A stretch of 64,000 nucleotides of DNA. Origin: Sabellastarte sp. h YS-2021. Taxonomy: Eukaryota; Annelida; Polychaeta; Sabellida; Sabellidae. Both the position numbers and the translations under genes were made by a program. Positions 56,542 through 64,000 of this stretch are shown here, piece after piece (the first letter of the stretch is position 1; every line of letters begins with the position of its first letter). The notes under the pieces are model-generated. The model was not told where the DNA came from. It saw only the letters and a list, made by a program, of their open reading frames with translations, and did no database searches. The stretch lies in the NCBI GenBank assembly GCA_964017235.1, contig OZ024936.1:34184040-34248039 (forward strand), written 5' to 3'.

Positions 56542-57259
56542 GGGGCCGGTTTCATGAAAAGTCTCAGTTTGAGACCAGTTTTGGGCTGAGTCTTGGTCTC
56601 AAATCTGAGACTTTTGTCTTGGCTGAGTTTCTGGCTCAAATTGATTTCACAAAAGGTGACTCAGCTGAGACTGGTCTCAAGTAATAGTCTCAACTTTTAA
56701 ATTTAATTTAAGATGCTTCCTTGGTTTGTTTTTTATGCAAGTGCATTTATTTCATCGTCATTATCGATTTAAATTGCATTAACACTGATAACACATGAAA
56801 AAAAATTGATATAATATTATTGGTAACAAGCCAATTGTTTGAAACTCAACTGAGACCAAGTCAAGCTTTGAGTCCCCACTTGAGACTAGTCACTTGACAA
56901 TGAGCAAAAAAGCATGTCAATTCCATTGACTTTTCTTATTATGAATATTGAATATGTAGTTGTAATTAGTAAGCAAAATAAAAATATAATATTTCAAGAT
57001 TCAACAAATTCATTTTCATGCAAATTATATTGCTTTATACACAAGTATTTGGATGACAAACTTTGGACTCAAAATTTGAGACACCTCCTTGGTGGGCTCA
57101 AAATTGAGTCTGTGACTGAGCCAAATCTCAAGTTGAGCCTGTTTGTGAAATGCTTTGAGTCTGAGTCCACAGGCTCAGCAAAATATTTACAATATTTGAG
57201 CCCAAAGTCTCAGATTTGAGCCTGAGACCAGACTTAAGTCCTTTCATGAAACTGGCCCC
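56542..57259. mobile_element. TIR element rich in GAGAC/GAGTC words
   Basis: The ends GGGGCCGGTTTCATGAAA and TTTCATGAAACTGGCCCC form TIRs. The subterminal 200 bp on each side are crowded with short inverted words (GTCTCA, GAGACC, CTGAGTC, TTTGAG), a possible transposase-binding region. The flanks GGGCAAGCC and GGAAGTGATAAG join into the same sequence as the uninterrupted CAAGCCTGGAATTGATAAG at about 62853, giving an empty site. No coding is present. The superfamily is uncertain; a Harbinger relative is possible. Confidence 0.65.
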
Positions 57260-57339
57260 AGGAAGTGATAAGGACAAGACTGGAAGTGATGCAGGTGTTC
57301 CATTGGAGCCAACCGGTCGGTAGCTATATATTTTTTGAG

Positions 57340-57935
57340 AGTCGGGACCAATGTTTACAAGGTCGGTTAGGGTCGGTTGTAGTTTCCCAGCCTGTCGGGA
57401 AGTCGGTAAAATTTCAAACATGTTTGATATTTCTACCACCGTTGCCGATACTTGTAACAGACCCTAATTTCATCCACCTAGCAACAGGCCTGTCGGTTAA
57501 CTTAATGGCCTGTCGGTTACACTTCCTTGTTAGTTAATAAAACAGGCTTGTCTGTACCAAGTATCTGGTTTGTCCCAAATATGGACTTCCCGACTGTACA
57601 AGATGACAAACAGACTGTGGGGGAAGTGTTACAGTACAGTCGGTAACTTTAGCCGGCCTGTCTGTAACTGTTCCCGACAGGCCTGTAAAGTTTCAAGGCC
57701 AGTCGGTAACTTTTATAGACTGGGTCCTACAGGGAAAACTTATAACCAACAGACCTTAAACTGAAACAGACAAGCCGTAAACAACAACCGACAGACCTGT
57801 AACACTAACAAGCCGGGAACTGTAACCGACAGGCTGGCAATAATTTTGCTTCTTATGGCCTGTTGGTTTCCAAATCTGTGGGTACAAAAAGGCCAGTCGG
57901 CAGACAATCTCTGTATATTTGGGCTTTGACTTGTC
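57340..57935. repeat. Cluster of GTCGGT/GACAGGC words, left subterminal region
   Basis: Within 600 bp there are more than twenty occurrences of GTCGGT, GCCTGTC, GACAGGC, GACAAGCC and close variants. GTCGG-type words dominate the left part and the inverse orientation (CCGACAGGC) the right, so the block is also roughly symmetrical. A likely role is multiple binding of the transposase or its MADF partner; that is inference. The block has no credible gene. Confidence 0.6.
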
Positions 57936-58087
57936 AAGAGACAACTGGTGTGCAGCTTTTATTTTAACTTTTTTTTGCAAATTAGCTTAAGTTTGAGCTA
58001 GGCTGGACTGGCTGGGAGTGAAATTTGTTCTATGAGGTTTCACTTTTATTTTTAAGTTTTGTTTTGTAAAACAAGCTGTACATGTAA

Positions 58088-59763
58088 TTGATCAGCATTC
58101 CAAGGGGCAGAAGGAGAAAGATTGAAGTACCAACTGACACTCAACCACAGTTTGAGTTAGGAGATACAGTTGAGGATATAGAAAGGAGAAGGAGGGAGAG
58201 AGAGGAGAGGGATGAGAGAGAGAGGAGAGAACAGAAGGAGAGGGACAGAGAGAGGATACAGGGAGAGAGAAGAGGGAAGAGAACCAGGAAAGGGGAGAAA
58301 AGAGAGTGCGAACAGACACAGATACTAATGTAGAATCAACTCAATCCAGACAGAAGAATGGGCAAATGAAGTCCATTTTTCTTAGTGATTCAGACAAAGA
58401 AGCCATCGTGGAGTTTGTTAAACAACACGAGGAACTTTATGACAAGACCAACGACAGTTTCAAAGACAAGCAGAAGAAAGAAAGACTTTGGGAGTCACTT
58501 GCAGCTACCAGGAAGTTACCTGTCAAGACTGTAAGTGGTTCGAGACTCAATGTACCAGATATGGCAAGTTCACTCAGACAATCAGGACAAGCAGCTGAGA
58601 AGAGCACAGAACGACAGACCTGCCTGAAGGACAGTTTCAGTTTTCTATGAGGTCACATCAGAAGGAAGGGAGTTTCTAAGTCTTCTATGTTCAAGTCACC
58701 ACTTTCTGCAGCCGCAGCCACAGCTTCAGTTCCAGATACTTCCAGAGACACTGAATCTGAGATGGAAATCGGCATGATTTAAGTTGTTACTCATCAGCCT
58801 TCGAGCACCAGTCCTAAGCGACGCCCAGTAAACATTACAAACGTTTATAAACGTTTATAAACCTAACTAGCAACGGTTTAGATTAGGTTTAAAATGATGG
58901 GTCCCTAAATGTTTGCCTATAAACGTTTATAAATGTTTAAGCATAAACGTTTATAAACGTTTATATATAAACGTTTATAAACATTTATACATAAACATAT
59001 ATAAACGTTTATACACGTGTTTAAAATCTGGAGAAATATTTCTGTAAGTATATCTTGCTGTATCACTGTTGTTTGAAGCCATCATTACATTCTAAGTAGA
59101 TATATATAAGTATATGATTTGATGATATTATATACTTTTATATCTTTACTTAGAATATAATGATGGTTTCATAGAACAGTGATACAGCAAGATATAGTAA
59201 CAGAAATATTTCTCCAGTTTCTCTCAAAATGGCTGTGCTGATGTCATCATCCCAAATGAAAGCGAGGTTAAGATATTCTTCACTCTTTGTAAACGTTTAA
59301 AAACGTTTATAAACGTTTATGTATAAACATTTATAAACGTTTATGTATAAATGTTTATAAACGTTTATGTATAAACGTTTAAAAACATTTATAAACCAAA
59401 CTAATGTTGCTGAAACGTTTATAAACCCATAATATTCAATAATTGTCAATATTTAGGTTTATATTTGGTTTATAAACGTTTATAGGTTTACTAAACGTTT
59501 ATAAACATTTGCTATGTTTACTGGACGACAACCTACACTCGCCACCACCACTGCTGTAGATCCAGTTTTAGTTCAGTTCTAGCAGATGAGGTCTTTGATT
59601 TCCACATTTCTGGGTGCATGTCAGGACCCCACTCCAGGTCCAAGACCGTCGTTCTGCAACTATCTCCACTCTGACATTGAACACCTGGAGGAGCAAGACT
59701 TTTTGAACTTCAGGAATGAGACAGTGAAGCTTCTCAGTGAAATACAGTACAAGGCCGAATAAC
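58088..59763 (+). pseudogene. Harbinger MADF/BESS DNA-binding protein, interrupted
   Basis: PIF/Harbinger elements carry a second gene whose product binds the element DNA and helps the transposase act. Here an RE-rich stretch (58150-58290) leads into a MADF domain: FLSDSDKEAIVEFVKQHEEL, YDKTNDSFKDKQKKERLWES, AATRKLPVKT. The domain has two compensating frame changes at about 58530-58580 and ends SGQAAEKSTERQ and DSFSFL. A TGA follows where CGA is expected, then GHIRRKGVSKSSMFKSPLSA to about 58780. A fold-back element (58824-59524) splits the gene. On the far side there is a BESS-like helix pair (FCNYLHSDIEHLEEQDFLNF, then RNETVKLLSEIQ, 59654-59755). It is frameshifted between the RE-rich part and MADF, and dead. 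Confidence 0.7.
58824..59524. mobile_element. Fold-back element built of AAACGTTTATA words
   Basis: The ends CCCAGTAAACAT and ATGTTTACTGG are inverted, and ACG occurs on both sides (58821-58823 and 59525-59527). Removing the block with one ACG restores the MADF gene (PKR followed by RQPTLATTTAV), so a 3-bp target duplication is supported. Both arms consist of many ATAAACGTTTATA palindromes. The centre (59028-59217) is a long hairpin with arms about 70 bp long (GAGAAATATTTCTG, CTTGCTGTATCACTG). There is no coding; the superfamily is not identified. Confidence 0.75.
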
Positions 59764-60215
59764 GCAAGAGAGAGGTCGCAACAACTCAACAGGTCACCAC
59801 ATTTCAACTTCCACAAGCAACACAGGCCACAGCAGGACATGAATACATACTCACCATACCGGATACTCAACCAGTCTCTGTTCCAGTTGTGCAGCCTACA
59901 CAGATAGCCACAACACAGCCTGCTACAGTGATTGCCAAAGTAGAGCAACCATCAAGGCCTTCATCAGCGTCAGCACAGCCAACATCTTATGTAGTTGTGG
60001 ATGACCAACAGCCTGGGACTTCCAGACAGCTGATTTTTAACCCACCTTTAGTTGCAGCTTCACAACAGGAGGAAACTCAATATAACACTTTTGGATTCTC
60101 CTGTCTCTTTGGTGTGATTCCAAGTGTACTACAGTACCAGCAGATAGACACACCACAACCATTTTCACCCTCTCAACTTCAACCAGCACTGGCACCAGTC
60201 AACCAGCCCTTCTAA
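59764..60215 (+). other. Downstream part of the Harbinger second gene region
   Basis: An open frame continues in a T/P/Q/A-rich composition (YILTIPDTQPVSVPVVQPTQ, AQPTSYVVVDDQQPGTSRQL) after a TAA at 59759-59761. It may be the low-complexity C-terminal tail of the MADF/BESS protein. No domain is visible. Confidence 0.4.
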
Positions 60216-61140
60216 GGGCTACCCGAAACTTCCAAAAACATTTATTCAGCTGTTGTTGCCCAAAAACAAAAAAGTACGCCATCCAACACTTACACTTCCC
60301 CCAAATACACAAAAAAAATTGTGTGAATGAATTAGTGAATGTTGAACAAATATTAATAAAGTTCCACCACAAAACAGAAAATTTTTTTTAAAAAACTTTA
60401 AAGAAAAATTGTCCCCTAAGAAGTCCAAGTAAAACCACCCCCACCCCCAAAACAAATAACAAAGATCCAGACACAAATCCATGTCTCTCCCACCCAAAAT
60501 AAAAAATGAAATGAACCTCAACATCCACACAAGTAGGTTGTTTTCAATGTGTGGAAGGACTGACAGACAAACAGACATAAGACCTAACAGAATATTCAAA
60601 CATATGAATGACAATGGAGTGACTAACAGACTGACGGACTGACTAAAAAAATAGTTAAACTGGGACTGTCACCTTCTATACTTTTGTTTTGCAAATTTTA
60701 TTTCATTTTTTAACTTTTGGGACAAAATTTTTCATCAAAATTGTTTCTATTTGTGGTATTTGGGGGGGGGGGGGAGAATTCATTTGGAAAAGGGGATAAT
60801 TTTTTTTTACTATTTGGCAGGTTTTTTAAAAATAAAACCAGGTCATGTTGGTTTGGTATGTAAATTGAGGACCTGGGTTTAAATCTGTATGTGCTGATAT
60901 TTAATTTTGTGAATTGATTTTTGGAGGGACTTGTGTTTGTGATTGGGATTATTTTTGATAAAACTGAATTTGCATTAAATTGTTAGAAAAATGGTGTTAT
61001 TTTTGGTATAACATTCCGCTTGAATAAAAAATTCTTGGATTATTTGGGTAGTCCTTAAAAGGACTGATTTATGACAGCATCTACTCCCCTCAGTCTTCTG
61101 CCCTCCTCAGTTTTCTTAAACTCTGTCCTCCTGCCCAGCC
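60216..61140. other. Spacer between the two convergent Harbinger genes
   Basis: AT-rich sequence without recognisable coding. There is a run of 12 G at about 60763-60774 and a run of T at 60800-60809. A 122-codon minus frame (60246-60614) is low-complexity F/L-rich and judged spurious. Confidence 0.5.
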
Positions 61141-61168
61141 AGCGCCCCCACGTGATTGAAGTAGTCTT

Positions 61169-62225
61169 TCAGTAGGTCTTGTTGATGTTTGGCCTCCCTC
61201 GATGACTTTCTAAAGTTACGATTATGCCCCTGTTCCCCCTGGTCTGTCTGTGGTAGCTGTATGTTGTCAGCTGGAGTGTGTGGTCTGTCAGCTCCCCCCG
61301 ATGGCTTCTCAGCATGTTATGTAGTATCACACATGTTAACACAATGTCTCTCACTACTTTTGGCCTCTGCTCCATGGTGGTCAACAGCACCCTGAATCTC
61401 TTGATAAGTATACCAAATGAGTTCTCGACCACCCTCCTGACCCTGGATATCCTGTAGTTGACTATTCTCTCTTCTCTGGTCAGTTGTCGTCTACTATAAG
61501 GCTTGACCAGCCAAGGCATCAGGGCAAAGGCATCGTCCCCCAGCAGTAAGTAGTGTAGATTCGGCCCTCTAGGTCCAAGTGGTTCAGGTGGTGGTAGTCC
61601 CAACCTTCCATTCACAATTCTTTTCTTCAGTTTGCTGCGGTTGAAGATCTGAGCATCAGATGATGACCCACTGGCCCCCACGTTGACCCACTGGAATTTG
61701 TAATCTGTATCGACTAAAGCCAAAAGTACCAGGGAGAAGTAGCCCTTGTAATTGAAATATTCACTGCCAGACTTCTTGGACTTCTTAGCAATGTGTGTTC
61801 CATCCAGTGCACGGACTGCATCGTGGACATTTTGTTTCTAAATCTTTCTTCAATTTTCTTCCAGTCTTCAGGATCAGTGGGACACATCAAGTACTCATGT
61901 TGAAATTGGAGACAAATTTGCAGATGGTTGTTCTTTCAACCCTCCATTGGTATTGCAGTGAAGTGTAGCTTTCCCCTGTGTATAAGTGTCTCAATGTAAC
62001 TGCCAGTTTCAACACGACTTCTAGTGGCTTCCTGAAGTTGGTGCTTGACATCCTGAGATGGGGGGGGGGGGGGGGGGGGGGGGGGGTAATTCTTCAATCA
62101 AATAAAAAAATGCTGGTTCCATCCTGGTGAAGTTTCTGTAGCCTGGTATGTCAGTTGTGATTAGTTCGTCCAAGAGTGTTCTGTAGCAACCTCTCTCTTC
62201 ACTCTGCAGTATCCAGGGCATGACC
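61169..62225 (-). pseudogene. Harbinger DDE transposase (HARBI1-like), N-terminal part frameshifted
   Basis: The enzyme cuts and joins the transposon ends. On the minus strand the C-terminal two-thirds is one open frame from about 61830: VRALDGTHIA (first D), SGSEYFNYKGYFSLVLLALV, VGASGSSSDAQIFNRSKLKK, then LLLGDDAFALMPWLVKPYSR (second D) and RISRVRRVVENSFGILIKRF (E), then VILHNMLR. Upstream the N-terminal part is recognisable (GCYRTLLDELITTDIPGYRN, FYLIEEL, then LEVVLKLAVTLRHLYTGESY) but is broken. A G run at about 62050-62087 is read as polyproline and shifts the frame, and further shifts or stops lie near 61905 and 61840. It is therefore inactive as it stands, although the catalytic triad is intact. 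Confidence 0.8.
62050..62087. repeat. Long G homopolymer inside the transposase
   Basis: An uninterrupted run of about 37 G follows CCTGAGAT and precedes TAATTCTTC. It lies in the transposase coding part and appears as polyproline on the minus strand. Such runs are unstable in replication and also difficult for sequencing, so the length here is uncertain. Confidence 0.8.
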
Positions 62226-62520
62226 CATGGATTCTGTGGCTTCCTTCTCCTTCTGGGTGGTGGTGGGGGTGGTGATGCTGGCTGGGCAGGTGCTGGGTTC
62301 TGCTGTCTTCAGTGTCTTGAAATCAAGACGTATAAAAACAAATTCAACTCACTAAAAAACAAACGGACCCTCAAGTAATCAAGCAGTTGCTCTTGATGTG
62401 TTCCTGCAATCTTTGAAGTGTGAAATGAGTGGCACATCAGAGGGGAGGGGGGATTTATATAGTGTGATATGGATACCGATTCTGGATCCCGACTATAGAT
62501 ACCGACCCACAAAAACAATC
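62226..62520. other. Harbinger 5' region upstream of the transposase
   Basis: Between the transposase N terminus and the GACAAGCC-rich right flank, no further domain was recognised. A T/G/C-rich segment (62250-62300) might still be coding (CAGGTGCTGGGTTCTGC on +) but no frame is convincing. Confidence 0.35.
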
Positions 62521-62954
62521 AGTCCTGTCGGGAAGGGTGGGGAACATGCTCCCGGCTTGTCTGTTTGTCTTTACGGCTTGTCTGTTTGTGATGCGGCTTG
62601 TCTGTTAGGGGTTTAGGGCTTGTCGTAGTACTTCTACGACTGGCCATGCAAAAAACGTCCCTGACTCTACGTCTTGTTGTGATGGCCATCATGTCCTGTC
62701 TGTAAGTGTACTGTCCTGTTGGGGATTTCTTAACCGACTCTGCATTTTCGCCCCATTTTTGCCACGACCCTATGACTTTCACAACTGACCCTAGAGTCAT
62801 AGGGTCGGTTACAGGGTCAGCTCCATTGGAACACCTCCATGATACAGACAAGCCTGGAATTGATAAGACAAGACGGGGTGTGACTAGGACAAGTCGGTTA
62901 CCAGGTGGGCCGACATGGTCTGTAAGAAGAGTCAGGGAGGTTCGGGGATATATA
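62521..62954. repeat. Right subterminal GACAAGCC/GTCGGT cluster with nested end
   Basis: It contains repeated GGCTTGTCTGTT words (62565-62625) and GACAAGCC/GTCGGTTACC words (62845-62905). A reversed GGTGTTCC-type end lies at 62824-62835 with ACCCTATGACT/AGTCATAGGGTCGG next to it, the same subterminal order as copy 1 at 53778. A 170-codon minus frame over this block is spurious. Confidence 0.55.
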
Positions 62955-63088
62955 AAACATGTTTGATATTTTGCTGACCCAGCGCGACAAGCTGGAAAAA
63001 TACAACTGACCATTAACAAGTATGTAAACATTGCTCCAGACCCTCGAAAAATGCTTAGTTACCGACAGGTCAGCCCCAGTGGAACACC

Positions 63089-64000
63089 CACATAAATATT
63101 ATTCCCGACTCTAAAATTCCTTAGTTGCCGACAAGACAGTACTAGTGGAAAACCTCAATTAATGAACTGGGGAAATAAATTATATTGGAGTGGGGTAAAA
63201 TATCGCTTATTGTCTACTAGGGGGAAACTAGAATTTTTCACTTGGTGCAACCTGATTTGTCAGAAAGTTGTGGTAAAATGCAATATTTGTTTAGGGAAGG
63301 GATATTGTATATCTCATTAATGATTCTACTAACAAAACAGTATGCCTGGGCTTACTGGCTTATACATAAGCTATGTCCCAGCCTAATATATGTTAGTAAA
63401 TCTTTAGATGGGATCAGCACCAAAAATCTTCAATTATATTTTGTAGAGTGTTTAAACACTAGTAACTGAGTTAAATTCAATTTCATGATAAAAAACACCC
63501 ATGGAGTGTGGCATAATAAGTTGTGCCTATACTTGTCAATCCATCATAAAATTAGCTATGCACATACTATGCAGCAGATTAGCATTAAATTTAGCTTTGA
63601 AATCGTTCTTTGTATTTTCCTAGGTTAAGCTGATATGTTCTGGCCAATATTAAAATGGCTACCGAAATAAGGATCCTAAGTTGGGCCAATGCGCATCTTA
63701 AAATGGGCTGACTCCTAAGTTTGGCTCCAACATGACAAACAATTAGTTGGTAATTAATGACACAATAAATAAAACCTTGCAAGTTTTAGTATTGCACCAG
63801 AGAATGGATTTGTTCCTATGTCAGTGCAGAGAATAGGTTTCGTCATGTTTGAATGAAGTTCTAAGTAGTGCTTGTACTAAAGGAATGGATGAAACAATGT
63901 ACCCATGTTTTTACACAGAAAATACTGTATAATATTATAATTGTTGCAGGAGAGGTAATGTGTTCAACTTATTTTATATGTGATATTGCTTGTAGTAAAT
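63089..64000. other. Unassigned sequence to the window end
   Basis: No gene or family was recognised. At 63105-63150 a worn end (TTAGTTGCCGACAAGAC, then AGTGGAAAACC) resembles the Harbinger TIR once more, suggesting an older insertion beneath. The remainder is AT-rich. Confidence 0.45.

Larger units (their letters stand above)
57294..63088. mobile_element. Harbinger DNA transposon with long TIRs
   Basis: The left end (57294-57425) and the reverse complement of the right end (62955-63088) match at intervals over about 130 bp: GTGTTCCATTGG, then CAATGTTTACA, then AAACATGTTT. Between them lie the two genes typical of PIF/Harbinger elements: a MADF/BESS DNA-binding protein on + (58.1-59.8 kb) and a DDE transposase on - (61.2-62.2 kb). 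The inner flanks (57.34-57.93 and 62.52-62.95 kb) are full of GACAGGC, GACAAGCC and GTCGGT words. A further GGTGTTCC-type end at 62835 shows a nested non-autonomous copy. No clean target duplication was found. Confidence 0.7.

Noticed and set aside
60246..60614. 122-codon minus frame that looks like a membrane protein (F/L/G-rich)
   Set aside because: Low-complexity antisense of an A/C-rich spacer. No start context and no similarity to any family I know.

Overview
The window is repeat-dense, AT-rich animal nuclear DNA. It holds one recognisable host gene, a four-exon UQCRB/QCR7 gene (mitochondrial complex III) at 14607-16052. The gene has GT/AG introns and a polyadenylation signal. The transposon mix is DIRS tyrosine-recombinase retrotransposons, several LINE clades, Helentron-like elements carrying minisatellites, a tRNA-derived SINE, Harbinger and many TA-target MITEs. 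This suggests a marine invertebrate, most likely a bivalve mollusc; that is inference, since no species marker is present.

Layout, left to right. 0.1-5.4 kb: TA-target MITEs stacked and nested up to three deep, with an L1 3' fragment in the deepest. 6.6-14.5 kb: Helentron-like elements A, B1 and C, whose interiors are 147-bp and 155-bp tandem arrays. 14.5-16.3 kb: UQCRB, starting about 125 bp after the end of element C. 17.3-20.8 kb: element D, a mosaic of 169-, 133- and 155-bp arrays. 20.8 kb: a SINE with clear target duplications. 21.1-24.7 kb: DIRS-a (gag and RT, cut off inside RNase H). 25.9-32.7 kb: an antisense L1-type LINE split by element E (28338-32142). 33.8-37.6 kb: DIRS-b, heavily decayed. 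38.3-39.1 kb: old reversed copies of the arrays. 39.3-42.8 kb: a LINE on the + strand with a MITE in its endonuclease. 43.3-50.4 kb: a LINE on the - strand split by DIRS-c (44890-50041), whose inverted terminal repeats and internal complementary region are all readable. 50.4-52.4 kb: an L2/CR1-like LINE and a 283-bp tandem duplication. 53.8-57.3 kb: Harbinger-related non-autonomous copies, a Jockey-like LINE piece and another TIR element. 57.3-63.1 kb: a Harbinger element of about 5.8 kb with long TIRs, a MADF/BESS gene and a DDE transposase, itself hit by a fold-back element.

How it works together. Nothing here forms an operon or pathway; the organisation is layers of insertion. In several places the pre-insertion sequence can be read directly, because an interrupted reading frame or a second repeat copy gives the empty site. 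These junctions are the best evidence in the window. They give T|T insertion for the Helentron-like elements, TA for most MITEs, and duplications of 9-15 bp for the LINE and SINE insertions. Almost every transposon gene is broken by stops, frameshifts or deletions. The ends of DIRS-c and the ends of several Helentron-like elements look better kept than the genes, as expected for elements moved by enzymes supplied elsewhere.

Limits: all comparisons were by eye, so clade names for LINEs and superfamily names for MITEs are tentative, and array boundaries are good to roughly 10-30 bp. No rRNA, functional tRNA or CRISPR was seen.
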